DNA of 37,024 bases from contig NZ_JAOPWY010000069.1 in assembly GCF_025965415.1 (NCBI RefSeq), positions 1 through 37,024 on the forward strand. Reading direction: 5' to 3'. Position 1 is the first letter of the stretch, and the number at the start of each line of letters is the position of its first letter. The position numbers and the translations under genes are program-made. The stretch is from Nocardioides sp. GTDB taxonomy: Bacteria; Actinomycetota; Actinomycetes; Propionibacteriales; Nocardioidaceae. Positions 1 to 9,773 of the stretch are shown piece after piece. The notes beneath the pieces were generated by a model. It did no database searches. It was given only the letters and a program-made list of their open reading frames with translations, and was not told the DNA's origin.

Positions 1-1
1 T

Positions 2-1183
2 CCTGCGGCGGCCGCCGGTGTCGCGGCCTGGACCGTGCACGACGCCGGCTCGACCACGAGCCTCCCCGGCGCCCCGGTCCGCTCGGCCGGCGACCCCCCG
101 TCCGGCGACGTCGCGGTCGACGAGGCGGGCGCGGGGATCGAGGCCACGCTCGCGATGTTCGCCGAGGTCCTCCATCGCGACTCCCACGACGACGCCGGGG
201 CCCCGGTCAGCCTGACCGTCCACTACGGGTCGGCCTACAACAACGCCTTCTGGGACGGCACCCAGCTCGTCTTCGGCGACGGAGACGGCCGGGTCTTCGA
301 GCGCTTCACCAAGCCGGTCGACGTGCTGGCCCACGAGTTCTCCCACGCCGTCGTCGAGCACTCCGCCGCGCTCGTCTACCGCGACCAGTCGGGCGCGCTC
401 AACGAGTCGGTCGCCGACGTCTTCGCCTCCTGCCTCAAGCAGCGGCTGCTCGGCCAGGAGGCGGGCGAGGGCGACTGGCTCATCGGGGAGGGCATCTTCA
501 CGCCGTCCGTCCGGGCGAGGGCGCTGCGCGACATGGCCGCCCCGGGGACGGCGTACGACGACCCCGAGCTCGGCGCCGACCCGCAGGTGGGCCACATGGA
601 CGACTACGTCGAGACCACGGCCGACAACGGTGGGGTCCACCTCAACTCTGGGATCCCCAACAAGGCCTTCCAGCTCGCCGCGGTGGCCGTCGGCGGAGTG
701 GCGATCGAGGGCGCCGGCCGGATCTGGTACGACGCCCTCGTCGGGGGAGACGTCACCGCTGATGCCGACTTCGCGGCCTTCGCCGCCGCGACGGTTGCCG
801 CCGCGGGGGAGCACGCCGACGTCGTGCGCGACGCCTGGGTGCAGGTCGGCGTCGAGCCGGCCACCGCCACGGGCGCGCCCGTGCCGGAGGCGGGCACGGC
901 CGTGCGGCTGCGGGTCGAGCGCAGCGGGGGCTTCATCGGGCGCACGGAGTCGGCCGAGGTCGACCTCGACGACCCCGAGCAGCCCGACCTGCGCGGCCTG
1001 GTCGCCGACGCCGGGCTGTCGTCGGTCGATGCCGCCGCCGACGCGACGCCGCACCCCGACATGTACATCTACACGTTCACCGTCGAGGGCGCCGACCCCG
1101 TCCGCGTGCCCGAGCACCGGCTCACCGCCGGGCAGGCCGAGCTCGCCCGGCGCATCCTGCGACGCGGCTCGGGCGAGCCCTGA
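2..1183 (+). CDS. M4 family (protealysin-like) metallopeptidase fused to an emfourin-like domain, 5' partial
   Basis: Zinc metalloendopeptidase of the thermolysin family; the frame is open to the left window edge, so the N-terminus is missing. Counting from the GTG at 35, the substrate-cleft block HYGSAYNNAFWDG is at 63-75, HEFSH at 100-104 supplies two zinc-ligand His and the catalytic Glu101, NESVADVF at 123-130 supplies the third ligand Glu124, and GGVHLNSGIPN at 199-209 carries the transition-state His202. After the peptidase domain ends near 275, residues 288-378 (AVRLRVERSGGF ... DMYIYTFTVEGADPVRVPEHRL ...) resemble emfourin, the small inhibitor normally encoded as a separate gene next to protealysin. 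No signal peptide can be judged. The M4 assignment is certain; the emfourin assignment is by recognition and moderately sure. Confidence 0.93.
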   Translation, partial: PAAAAGVAAWTVHDAGSTTSLPGAPVRSAGDPPSGDVAVDEAGAGIEATLAMFAEVLHRDSHDDAGAPVSLTVHYGSAYNNAFWDGTQLVFGDGDGRVFERFTKPVDVLAHEFSHAVVEHSAALVYRDQSGALNESVADVFASCLKQRLLGQEAGEGDWLIGEGIFTPSVRARALRDMAAPGTAYDDPELGADPQVGHMDDYVETTADNGGVHLNSGIPNKAFQLAAVAVGGVAIEGAGRIWYDALVGGDVTADADFAAFAAATVAAAGEHADVVRDAWVQVGVEPATATGAPVPEAGTAVRLRVERSGGFIGRTESAEVDLDDPEQPDLRGLVADAGLSSVDAAADATPHPDMYIYTFTVEGADPVRVPEHRLTAGQAELARRILRRGSGEP

Positions 1184-1248
1184 GCAGCGCGCGGTTCTCC
1201 TCCCTGCGGGTGTCCGCCGCGGGCGTCTCCCCGACGTAGGTTCGCCGC

Positions 1249-2244
1249 ATGCCCCGACTGCGGCGAACGTTCCCCGACCAGCCGGGCTGGACCCGACGGC
1301 GCTCCGGCAAGGGGTTCACCTACCTCGACGAGCACGGCGAGCGCCTCGACGCCGAGCAGGTGCAGCGCTGCAAGGACCTGGTGATCCCGCCCGCGTGGCA
1401 GGACGTGTGGATCACTCCCCACCCCAACGGCCACCTGCAGGCCGTCGGCACCGACGACGCCGGGCGGCGGCAGTACCTCTACCACCCACAGTGGCGTGCG
1501 AGCCGGGACGCCGCGAAGTTCGACCGGATCCTCGTGTTCGGCAAGGCGCTGTCCAGGGCCCGCGAGCGGGTGCTCACCGACATGGGCACCGAGGGGATGA
1601 CGCTCGAGCGCGCCTGCGCGGTCGCCGTACGGCTCCTCGACCTGGGCTACTTCCGGATCGGCAACGACGTCTACACCGACACCAACGGCTCCTTCGGCCT
1701 GACCACCCTGCGCAAGGAGCACGTCTCGCGGCACCCCCGGGGCCTGCGGTTCTGCTTCGTCGGCAAGTCCGGCGTCGAGCACTGCATCGACATCGACGAC
1801 AAGGCGGCCATCGAGTCGCTCGACGTGATGCGCCGGCGGCGCGGCGGCGGTGACCAGCTGCTGGCCTGGAAGGACGGCCGCTCGTGGCGCGGTCTGGGGT
1901 CGGGCGAGGTCAACGACTACATCCGCGCCTGCACGGGCATCGAGGCCACGGCCAAGGACTTCCGCACCTGGCACGCCACCGTCATCGCGGCCGCGGCGCT
2001 CGCCGAGACCGACGAGCCGGGGGAGACCAAGGCGTCGCGCAAGCGCGCGGTCTCCAGCACGATGAAGGAGGTCTCGGAGTTCCTCGGCAACACCCCGACG
2101 CTGGCGCGCACGGCGTACGTCGACCCGCGGGTGGTCGAGGCCTACGAGCGGGGCCGGACGATCAAGGTGAAGGCGTCCTACGAGACCGCCGACGCCCGCC
2201 AGGCCGCGCTCGAGCGCGCGGTGCTCAAGCTCCTGGCGGGCTGA
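1249..2244 (+). CDS. DNA topoisomerase IB (eukaryotic/poxvirus type)
   Basis: Relaxes supercoils by transient nicking with a 3'-phosphotyrosine link. The 331-residue length is typical of bacterial TopIB. Visible active-site elements are RIGNDVY (Arg136), FVGKSG (Lys173), DFRTWHAT (Arg239, His242) and the NTPTLARTAYVDP segment with the nucleophile Tyr290. The N-terminal domain has the usual RRRSGKGFTYLDEHG and LVIPPAW signatures. A -10-like TAGGTT sits at 1237-1242 exactly 6 nt before the ATG and no Shine-Dalgarno is visible, so the mRNA is probably leaderless. It is 65 bp after the peptidase and convergent with serC, with only 6 bp between stops. Confidence 0.96.
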   Translation: MPRLRRTFPDQPGWTRRRSGKGFTYLDEHGERLDAEQVQRCKDLVIPPAWQDVWITPHPNGHLQAVGTDDAGRRQYLYHPQWRASRDAAKFDRILVFGKALSRARERVLTDMGTEGMTLERACAVAVRLLDLGYFRIGNDVYTDTNGSFGLTTLRKEHVSRHPRGLRFCFVGKSGVEHCIDIDDKAAIESLDVMRRRRGGGDQLLAWKDGRSWRGLGSGEVNDYIRACTGIEATAKDFRTWHATVIAAAALAETDEPGETKASRKRAVSSTMKEVSEFLGNTPTLARTAYVDPRVVEAYERGRTIKVKASYETADARQAALERAVLKLLAG

Positions 2245-2250
2245 GCGGCC

Positions 2251-3381
<1,131 letters not shown>

Positions 3382-3405
3382 TCACGTGGAACGGGAACGG
3401 TGGTC

Positions 3406-3434
3406 CTGACGACGCTGTCAGCGGGCCCTATTGT
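3406..3434 (+). promoter_or_regulatory. candidate sigma-70-type promoter of the zinc-ribbon membrane protein gene
   Basis: CTGACG at 3406-3411 and TATTGT at 3429-3434 are separated by 17 bp, in the region between divergent serC and the gene starting at 3474. Inferred by inspection only. Confidence 0.45.
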
Positions 3435-3473
3435 GTCACCCGCGCGCGCACATCTCACGACGGGGGACACGGC

Positions 3474-3866
3474 ATGAACACCGACGGGACGCCGGGGTTG
3501 CGGCGTCAGACCACGGTCCGCACCACCGCACGCGTGGCCGCCGTGGTCCTGCTCGTGGTGGGCGTCGTGCTCCTCGTCCGCGGGATCTCGGGCTTTGCCG
3601 CCGACGCGCAGTCCATGGCCATGGACGGCGGCTTCGGTCCGATCCTCAGCATCGGCGCCGGCAGCTTCTGCATCGTCTTCGGCCTCGCCGCGGCCCAGGT
3701 CGGTTGGCTGCGCGCGGGCACGTCGTACGTCGCGGGCGAGACGATGCCGGTGGTCAAGGACTCGCTCACCTACGTCACCGCCAGCGGCCCCTTCTGCCGC
3801 CAGTGCGGCACGCGCAACGACGGCGACGCGAGGTTCTGCGACGGATGCGGACAGTCGCTTGCCTGA
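3474..3866 (+). CDS. two-TM membrane protein with C-terminal zinc ribbon
   Basis: A 130-residue protein with a short basic N-terminus, two hydrophobic segments (about 20-45 and 58-80) and a C-terminal double CxxC zinc ribbon (CRQC ... CDGC) that ends the protein. The layout matches a broad group of actinobacterial proteins with no assigned role; the ribbon would lie in the cytoplasm. It overlaps the following GNAT gene by 8 bp, so the two are probably co-translated. Function unknown. Confidence 0.8.
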   Translation: MNTDGTPGLRRQTTVRTTARVAAVVLLVVGVVLLVRGISGFAADAQSMAMDGGFGPILSIGAGSFCIVFGLAAAQVGWLRAGTSYVAGETMPVVKDSLTYVTASGPFCRQCGTRNDGDARFCDGCGQSLA

Positions 3867-4371
3867 GTCGACCGACCCGCGCATCGAGCGGGTCCCCATC
3901 ACGCACCCGGACGCGCAGGCCCTGATCGAGGCCGTGCAGGCGGAGTACGTCGTGCGCTACGGCGGGCAGGACGAGTCGCCGATCGACCCGGCCGACTTCG
4001 AGGACCCGCTGGGCCAGTTCTTCGTCGCCTACCTCGACGACACCCCTGTGGCGACCGGCGCCTGGCGGCGCAGCTCCGTGCGGGCGCTCGGCGCCGAGGT
4101 CACCGCCGAGGTCAAGCGGATGTACGTCGTGCCGGCCGCGCAGCGCCGCGGCCTCGCCCGCCGCATGCTCGCCCACCTCGAGGCCACGGCCGGCGAGGCC
4201 GGGATCGAGGCGCTGGTGCTCGAGACGGGGATGAAGCAACCCGAGGCCATCGCGCTCTACACCGCGTCGGGCTACGAGCCGATCCCCGGCTTCGGCTACT
4301 ACTGCGGGTCCGAGCTGAGCCGCTGCTTCGGTCGCCGCATCGACACGACCGGCTGGGGTCCCGCGACGTAG
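3859..4371 (+). CDS. GNAT family N-acetyltransferase
   Basis: A 170-residue acetyltransferase of the GNAT fold, expected to transfer acetyl from acetyl-CoA to an unknown amine. The acetyl-CoA-binding motif A is at about 85-111 (VKRMYVVPAAQRRGLARRML, with the pyrophosphate-binding QRRGLA loop), followed by LVLETGMKQPEAIALYTASGYEPI, the usual motif B. The chosen start is TTG at 3859 (PESTDPRIERV), overlapping the upstream stop by 8 bp; no ATG or GTG lies in a sensible place, so the start is the least certain part. The stop codon TAG at 4369-4371 lies within a -10-like box for the next gene. Confidence 0.85.
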   Translation: MPESTDPRIERVPITHPDAQALIEAVQAEYVVRYGGQDESPIDPADFEDPLGQFFVAYLDDTPVATGAWRRSSVRALGAEVTAEVKRMYVVPAAQRRGLARRMLAHLEATAGEAGIEALVLETGMKQPEAIALYTASGYEPIPGFGYYCGSELSRCFGRRIDTTGWGPAT

Positions 4372-4380
4372 CCTTGCCCC

Positions 4381-4749
4381 GTGGACCGCGGACTGATGCT
4401 CAACGACGGCGACTGCGGCTTCTGCATGCGCACCGCTGCGCTCGTCCCCAGGCTCGGGGTGGACATCGACCGCACCACCCTCCAGTCGGTCGATCTCGCC
4501 GCGCTCGGCGTCGACGCGGAGCGCGCCGTCGTGGAGATGCCCTACGTCCACCCGGACGGTCGCGTCGACTACGGCCACCGCGCCTTCGCCGCGATCCTCC
4601 GCACCGGGCCGCTGCCGTGGCGCCTCGCGGGTCGCGCGATGACGGCGCCCGGCGTCGACGCGGTCGCGCGCCGCGCCTACCACTGGGTCGCGGCCAACCG
4701 GTCGCGGCTCCCGGGCGGCACCCCCGCCTGCTCCCTCGACGCTCCCTGA
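4381..4749 (+). CDS. DCC-family thiol-disulfide oxidoreductase-like protein (DUF393)
   Basis: A 122-residue protein with the DCC motif close to the start, LNDGDCGFCMRTA (Cys12 and Cys15 form the CxxC). The hydrophobic core and the HRAFAAILR segment fit DUF393, whose members are predicted thioredoxin-like proteins of unknown substrate. TAGCCT at 4369-4374 ends exactly 6 nt before the GTG, so it probably has its own leaderless transcript in addition to read-through from the GNAT gene. Confidence 0.85.
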   Translation: MDRGLMLNDGDCGFCMRTAALVPRLGVDIDRTTLQSVDLAALGVDAERAVVEMPYVHPDGRVDYGHRAFAAILRTGPLPWRLAGRAMTAPGVDAVARRAYHWVAANRSRLPGGTPACSLDAP

Positions 4750-4873
4750 CGACCCCCGGAGCCCGCGCAGCGAACTACAGCGATGGTGTTCGCGCGATCC
4801 GCGGACGGCGACTCCTGGGGCCCCCTACGGTCACTGAGCCACATGTGATCTGAGGGAAGGGTGGGGCGTCGCC

Positions 4874-5494
4874 ATGCGAGCGTTCGGACGTGTCGTCGCG
4901 CTGGGCTCGGTGCTCCTCGCCTGCCTGCTCGGTGGCGCGGGGGCGGCCTCGGCCGACGACCTGCGCGGCACCGTCACCTCGTCCGCGCCCTACCTGATGC
5001 CGGTCGAGCCCTACGCCGGCTACCAGCCGCAGCAGACCTGCAGGCAGAAGCCGAAGGCCGGTGTCCTGGTGCTGGCCGACTGGCTCGTCGCGCGCGGTGG
5101 CGGCTACGGTCCGATCAGCCGGCCGTGTGCTGGGTCGAGCACCAGCGAGCACAAGGAGTCACGCGCCTTCGACTGGCTCCTCGACGCGCGCAGCGACACC
5201 GACAAGGCGCTCGCCGCGGCGCTCCTCGACGAGATCCTCGCCCCCGACGACCTGGGCGAGCCCCACGCGCTGGCCCGCCGCATGGGCATCATGTACGTCA
5301 TCTGGAACGACACGATGTACGCGTCGTACGACGGGTTCGTCGCCAAGCGCTACCTCAGCTCGGGCTGCCGCACCAAGCGCGCCTGCTCGCCGACGCTGCG
5401 ACACCGCGACCACATGCACATCTCGTTGACCCGCCAGGGCGCGCGCGGCGCGACGTCCTGGTACGTCGCCCAGCCGACGCCCGTCACCGGCTGA
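4874..5494 (+). CDS. secreted protein with LAS/M15-like metallopeptidase signature
   Basis: A 206-residue protein with a Sec signal peptide (MRAFGRVVALGSVLLACLLGGAGAASA, cleavage near 27). The mature part has SEHKESRAFDW (Ser91, His93, Asp100) and a C-terminal HRDHMHISL (Asp179, His180, His182). These resemble the SxHxxGxAxD and DxxH zinc-site motifs of D,D-peptidases and related LAS enzymes, suggesting a cell-wall or murein role, but the Gly of the first motif is Glu and the match is partial. Four or more Cys (56, 85, 165, 171) suggest disulfides. A purine-rich Shine-Dalgarno (GAGGGAAGG) lies about 15 nt upstream. Family assignment is an inference. Confidence 0.75.
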   Translation: MRAFGRVVALGSVLLACLLGGAGAASADDLRGTVTSSAPYLMPVEPYAGYQPQQTCRQKPKAGVLVLADWLVARGGGYGPISRPCAGSSTSEHKESRAFDWLLDARSDTDKALAAALLDEILAPDDLGEPHALARRMGIMYVIWNDTMYASYDGFVAKRYLSSGCRTKRACSPTLRHRDHMHISLTRQGARGATSWYVAQPTPVTG

Positions 5495-5497
5495 GGC

Positions 5498-6604
5498 TCA
5501 GGCGCCCCAGGCCTCGTTCCAACCCTCGACGTCGCTGGCCGGGCGCGTGCTCGGGCCGGCGTAGACGGCCGACGGCCGGATCAGCCGGCCGGTGGTCTTC
5601 TGCTCGAGGATGTGTGCCGACCAGCCGCCCGTGCGGGCGCAGGTGAACATCGAGGTGAACATCGGCGCCGGCACCTCGGCGAAGTCGAGGACGATCGCGG
5701 CCCAGAACTCGACGTTGGTCTCCAGCACGCGGTCGGGACGGCGTTCCTTGAGCTCGGCCAGCGCGGCCTTCTCCAGCGCCTCCGCCACCTCGTAGCGGGG
5801 TGCGTCGAGCTCCTTGGCGGTGCGGCGCAGCACGCGGGCCCGGGGGTCCTCGGCACGGTAGACGCGGTGGCCGAAGCCCATCAGGCGCTCGCCGCTGTCG
5901 AGCAGCTCCTTGACGTACGACGCGGCGTCGCCGTCGCGCCTCTCGACCTCCTCGATCATGCCGAGCACGCGCGACGGGGCGCCGCCGTGCAGGGGACCGG
6001 ACATCGCGCCGATCGCCCCGGAGAAGGCGGCCGCGACGTCGGCGCCGGTGGACGTGATGACGCGCGCTGTGAAGGTGGAGGCGTTCATCCCGTGCTCGGC
6101 GGCACTCGACCAGTAGGCGTCGATGGCGTGGGCGTGCTGCGGGTTGGCCTCGCCGTGCCAGCGGATCAGGAACCTCTCGGCGAGCGTCTTCCCCTGGTCG
6201 ACCTCGGCCTGGGGGACGACCGGCTTGCCGAGTCCGCGCGCGGACTGGGCGGCGTACGACAGCACCATGACCGCGACGCGGGAGAGGTCGAGGCGCGCCT
6301 GCTCGTCGGAGATGTCGTAGGTCTGGCCCATGCCGAGCATCGGCGCGAGCATGGCGACGCTGGCCTGCACGTCGGCGCGCACGTCGCCGGTGTGGATGGC
6401 GATGTTGTAGGGCTCCGCGGGAGGCAGACCGGGGGTGTAGGAGCCGTCGACCAGGAGGCCCCAGACGTTCTCGAAGGGCACGCGACCGACGAGGTCCTCG
6501 ATGTCGACACCGCGGTAGCGCAGCGCCGAACCCTCCTTGTCGGGCTCGGCGATCTGCGTCTCGAACGCGACGACACCCTCGAGGCCGTGGTGGATCTCGG
6601 TCAT
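5498..6604 (-). CDS. citrate synthase 2
   Basis: Condenses acetyl-CoA with oxaloacetate. The 368-residue length and N-terminal [18 protein letters not shown] mark the shorter actinobacterial type-2 enzyme rather than the hexameric GltA type. Catalytic residues are His206 (GPLHGGAP), His246 ([14 protein letters not shown]) and Asp307 (VLDFAEVP), with an Arg-containing [14 protein letters not shown] near the end. A good Shine-Dalgarno AAGGAG lies 7 nt before the ATG. It is divergent from pdxH (100 bp) and convergent with the secreted protein (3 bp between stops). Confidence 0.96.
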   Translation of the reverse strand: MTEIHHGLEGVVAFETQIAEPDKEGSALRYRGVDIEDLVGRVPFENVWGLLVDGSYTPGLPPAEPYNIAIHTGDVRADVQASVAMLAPMLGMGQTYDISDEQARLDLSRVAVMVLSYAAQSARGLGKPVVPQAEVDQGKTLAERFLIRWHGEANPQHAHAIDAYWSSAAEHGMNASTFTARVITSTGADVAAAFSGAIGAMSGPLHGGAPSRVLGMIEEVERRDGDAASYVKELLDSGERLMGFGHRVYRAEDPRARVLRRTAKELDAPRYEVAEALEKAALAELKERRPDRVLETNVEFWAAIVLDFAEVPAPMFTSMFTCARTGGWSAHILEQKTTGRLIRPSAVYAGPSTRPASDVEGWNEAWGA

Positions 6605-6704
6605 GAGTCACTCCTTCGTGCGCGGATGTCCCGGGGAACCGTCACGAGACGGCTCATTGTGCACCCTGGCCGGGAGGGGGGGCGGCGGGGTTACCCTCGG
6701 CGCC

Positions 6705-7352
6705 ATGGAGCTGTCGGGACTGCGCGAGGAGTACGGCCGCGGGGGACTCGACCTCCCGGACCTGTCCGACGACCCGATCACGATGTTCGAGAGCTGGCTC
6801 GCCCAGACGGTCGATGCCGGCGTCCACGAGCCCAACGCGATGGTGCTCGCGACCGCAACGCCGGACGGCCGTCCGTCGAGCCGGATGGTCCTGCTGAAGG
6901 GCGTCGGGGCGGACGGCTTCGTCTTCTTCACCAACCACGGCTCGCGCAAGGGCGACGAGCTCGCGGCCAACCCCCGGTGTGCGCTGCTCTTCCCGTGGCA
7001 CCCCCTCGAGCGCCAGGTGCGCGTCGAGGGCGTCGCCGAGGTGCTCGACGCGGCGCGGGTGGAGGCCTACTTCCACTCCCGCCCGCGCGGCGCCCAGCTG
7101 GGGGCGTGGGCGTCCGACCAGTCGCGACGGGTGGGCTCGCGCGCGGCGCTCGCGGCGTCGTACGCCGCCGTCGAGGAGCGCTTCGGCCGCGAGGACCGTG
7201 ACGGCGAGGTGCCGGTGCCGCCGCACTGGGGCGGCTACCTCGTGGTGCCGGAGGTCCTGGAGTTCTGGCAGGGCCGGCCGAGCCGGATGCACGACCGGCT
7301 GGTCTACCGGCGCGAGGGCGCGGGCTGGGTCGTGGAGCGGCTCGCGCCGTAG
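6705..7352 (+). CDS. pdxH: pyridoxamine 5'-phosphate oxidase
   Basis: FMN enzyme that oxidises pyridoxamine/pyridoxine 5'-phosphate to PLP. 215 residues; diagnostic segments are [37 protein letters not shown], the [19 protein letters not shown] block and the C-terminal [24 protein letters not shown] with the RxH pair. I place the start at the ATG at 6705 ([15 protein letters not shown]); TACCCT at 6692-6697 ends 7 nt before it, suggesting a leaderless transcript. The open frame upstream of 6705 has no family homology. Confidence 0.96.
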   Translation: MELSGLREEYGRGGLDLPDLSDDPITMFESWLAQTVDAGVHEPNAMVLATATPDGRPSSRMVLLKGVGADGFVFFTNHGSRKGDELAANPRCALLFPWHPLERQVRVEGVAEVLDAARVEAYFHSRPRGAQLGAWASDQSRRVGSRAALAASYAAVEERFGREDRDGEVPVPPHWGGYLVVPEVLEFWQGRPSRMHDRLVYRREGAGWVVERLAP

Positions 7353-7432
7353 GGCAGCCCGAGGACGAGCAGGGTCGCGACGACCTGGGGCCCCCGCCTC
7401 GCGGGCACGGGAGCACGGTAGTGAAAAGAGGG

Positions 7433-7461
7433 TTGTGAGTGAGTGCTCACTCACTTACACT
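7433..7461 (+). promoter_or_regulatory. promoter of the TetR-ABC exporter operon
   Basis: TTGTGA at 7433-7438 and TACACT at 7456-7461 are separated by exactly 17 bp. The predicted transcript start coincides with the GTG at 7468, so the TetR mRNA would be leaderless. The spacer is almost filled by the operator palindrome. Confidence 0.75.
7435..7454. promoter_or_regulatory. TetR-type operator palindrome
   Basis: Perfect 8-bp inverted arms GTGAGTGA and TCACTCAC separated by GTGC. The site overlaps the -35 end and fills most of the -35/-10 spacer, so a bound repressor would block RNA polymerase. Size and position are typical for autoregulated TetR proteins; the cognate regulator is most likely the adjacent gene. 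Confidence 0.75.
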
Positions 7462-7467
7462 CGCCGG

Positions 7468-8040
7468 GTGCCCCGCGCCCGCCCCATGACACCCGACGAC
7501 CGCCGCCAGGCGCTGGTCGAGGCGACCATCCCGCTGCTCCACGAGCACGGCCGGTCGGTCACGACCAAGCAGATCGCCGACGCCGCGGGCGTGGCGGAAG
7601 GCACGATCTTCCGCGTCTTCGACTCCAAGGACGACCTGGTCACCGCGGCGGTCGAGCAGGCCCTCGACATGGAGCCGTTCTTCGCCGACCTCGAGTCGAT
7701 CGACCTCGACCAGGACCTCCGGGCGCGGCTGATCGACCTCTGCACCCACCTGCAGGACCGCTTCCGCGGGATCTTCCTGCTGATGACCGCGATGGGCATG
7801 GTCGGTCCCCCCAAGGCACACCGCCACATCGAGGACGGTCGCCGCCGCGCCGAGAAGGTCATGGTCGCCGTGGTCGAGGCCGACTCCGACCGGCTGACCT
7901 GCACCCCGGTCCAGCTCGTCCACATGCTCCGGATGCTCACCTTCTCCGGAACCCATCCCCACATCAGCGACGGGCACATCCTCACGCCCGTCGAGATCGT
8001 CGGAACGCTCCTCGACGGCGTGCTGAAGAAGGATTCGTGA
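7468..8040 (+). CDS. TetR/AcrR family transcriptional regulator
   Basis: A 190-residue one-component repressor. The N-terminal helix-turn-helix is clear: RRQALVEATIPLLHEHG, then VTTKQIADAAGVAEGTIFRVFDSKDDLVTAAVEQAL. The C-terminal ligand domain is unassigned. The start is taken as GTG at 7468, directly at the predicted +1; ATG at 7486 is the alternative. Its stop overlaps the start of the first ABC gene (TGATG), so it is translationally coupled to the exporter it presumably controls. Autorepression through the palindrome at 7435-7454 is inferred. Confidence 0.93.
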   Translation: MPRARPMTPDDRRQALVEATIPLLHEHGRSVTTKQIADAAGVAEGTIFRVFDSKDDLVTAAVEQALDMEPFFADLESIDLDQDLRARLIDLCTHLQDRFRGIFLLMTAMGMVGPPKAHRHIEDGRRRAEKVMVAVVEADSDRLTCTPVQLVHMLRMLTFSGTHPHISDGHILTPVEIVGTLLDGVLKKDS

Positions 8041-9773
8041 TGCTGCTCCGACTCGTCCGCACCTACCTCAGGCCGTACGCCGCCCCGCTGGGCGCGGTGG
8101 TGGCACTGCAGTTCGTCGGCACCATGGCAGCGCTCTACCTGCCCAGCCTCAACGCCGACATCATCGACAAGGGCGTGGTCACCGGCGACACCGGCTACAT
8201 CGTGCGCCACGGCGGCCTGATGCTCGCCGTCTCACTGGTGCAGATCATCTGCTCCGTCATCGCGGTGTGGTTCTCGGCCCGCAACGCGATGGGCTTCGGG
8301 CGCGACCTGCGCGCCGCGATCTTCCACCGCGTCGGGGCCTTCTCCGCCCGCGAGGTGCAGCACTTCGGCGCGCCCTCGCTGATCACGCGCGAGACCAACG
8401 ACGTGCAGCAGGTGCAGATGCTGGTGCTGATGGCCGGCACGCTGCTGGTGTCGGCGCCGATCATGATGGTCGGCGGCATCATCATGGCGGCGCGCGAGGA
8501 CGTCGGCCTGTCGTGGCTGGTGCTGGCCGTGGTGCCGGTGCTGGGCCTGTCGATCGGCCTGATCGTGCGCCAGATGGTGCCCAACTTCCGTCTCATGCAG
8601 GAGCGGATCGACGAGGTCAACCGGCTGCTGCGCGAGCAGATCACGGGCGTGCGCGTGGTGCGTGCCTTCGTGCGGGAGGAGCACGAGACCGAGCGCTTCC
8701 GCGGCGCCAACGAGCAGCTCACCGACGTCGCCATCCGGGCCGGCCGGTGGCAGGCCGCGATGTTCCCGACGGTGATGATCGTCGCCAACGTGGCGACCGT
8801 CGGCGTGCTGTGGTTCGGCGGGCACCGGGTCGAGGACGGTCACATGCAGGTCGGGGCCCTGACGGCGTACATCTCCTACCTGATGCAGATCGTCATGTCG
8901 GTGATGATGGCGATGTTCATGCTGATGATGGTGCCCCGCGCCGCGGTCTGTGCCGACCGGATCACCGAGGTGCTCGGCACCGAGTCCTCCGTGGTGCCCT
9001 CGACCGACCCGGTCACCGACCTGCCCGAGCGGCTGACGCTCGAGCTCGACGCCGTCACCTTCGCCTATCCCGGGGCCGACGAGCCGGTGCTGCGCGAGGT
9101 CAGATTGCGGGCCGCTCCGGGGGAGACGGTGGCCATCGTCGGCTCGACGGGCGCGGGCAAGTCGACCCTGGTCAACCTCGTGCCGCGCCTCTTCGACGCC
9201 ACGGGCGGCACCGTGCGCGTCGGCGGGATCGACGTGCGCGACCTCGAGCCGGAGACCCTGTGGTCCCGCCTGGGGCTGGTGCCGCAGAAGGCCTTCCTCT
9301 TCCGCGGGACCGTCGCCGACAACCTGCGCTACGGCAAGCCCGACGCCACCGAGGACGAGATGTGGACGGCCCTCGAGATCGCCCAGGCCAAGGACTTCGT
9401 GGAGGCGATGCCCGACCGTCTTCAGGCCGAGATCGCCCAGGGCGGCTCCAGCCTGAGCGGCGGGCAGCGCCAGCGGATGGCGATCGCCCGCGCGATCATC
9501 CGCCAGCCCGACATCTACCTCTTCGACGACTCCTTCTCCGCCCTCGACCTCACCACCGACGCACGCCTGCGGGCCGCGCTGAGGCCGGTGACCCGCGACG
9601 CGACGGTGGTGATCGTGGCGCAACGCGTCGCGACCATCCGGCACGCCGACCGGATCGTGGTGATGGAGGACGGCGCCGTCGTCGGCACCGGCACCCACGA
9701 CGAGCTGCTCGAGGACTGCGCGACCTACCGCGAGATCGTCGAGTCCCAGCTGACCGCGGAGGAAGTGGCATGA
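8040..9773 (+). CDS. ABC exporter half-transporter, degenerate-ATPase subunit
   Basis: A 577-residue type IV ABC exporter with an N-terminal six-helix membrane domain (about 10-300) and a C-terminal ATPase. Walker A GSTGAGKS is at 368-375 and the signature LSGGQ (472-476) is canonical, but Walker B reads IYLFDD with Asp497 where the catalytic Glu should be, and the H-switch reads IVAQR with Gln528 instead of His. This is the pattern of the non-hydrolysing half of TM287/288- or BmrCD-like heterodimers. It starts in a TGATG overlap with tetR and ends in an ATGA overlap with its partner. Substrate unknown; probably a drug or lipid exporter. Confidence 0.94.
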   Translation: MLLRLVRTYLRPYAAPLGAVVALQFVGTMAALYLPSLNADIIDKGVVTGDTGYIVRHGGLMLAVSLVQIICSVIAVWFSARNAMGFGRDLRAAIFHRVGAFSAREVQHFGAPSLITRETNDVQQVQMLVLMAGTLLVSAPIMMVGGIIMAAREDVGLSWLVLAVVPVLGLSIGLIVRQMVPNFRLMQERIDEVNRLLREQITGVRVVRAFVREEHETERFRGANEQLTDVAIRAGRWQAAMFPTVMIVANVATVGVLWFGGHRVEDGHMQVGALTAYISYLMQIVMSVMMAMFMLMMVPRAAVCADRITEVLGTESSVVPSTDPVTDLPERLTLELDAVTFAYPGADEPVLREVRLRAAPGETVAIVGSTGAGKSTLVNLVPRLFDATGGTVRVGGIDVRDLEPETLWSRLGLVPQKAFLFRGTVADNLRYGKPDATEDEMWTALEIAQAKDFVEAMPDRLQAEIAQGGSSLSGGQRQRMAIARAIIRQPDIYLFDDSFSALDLTTDARLRAALRPVTRDATVVIVAQRVATIRHADRIVVMEDGAVVGTGTHDELLEDCATYREIVESQLTAEEVA

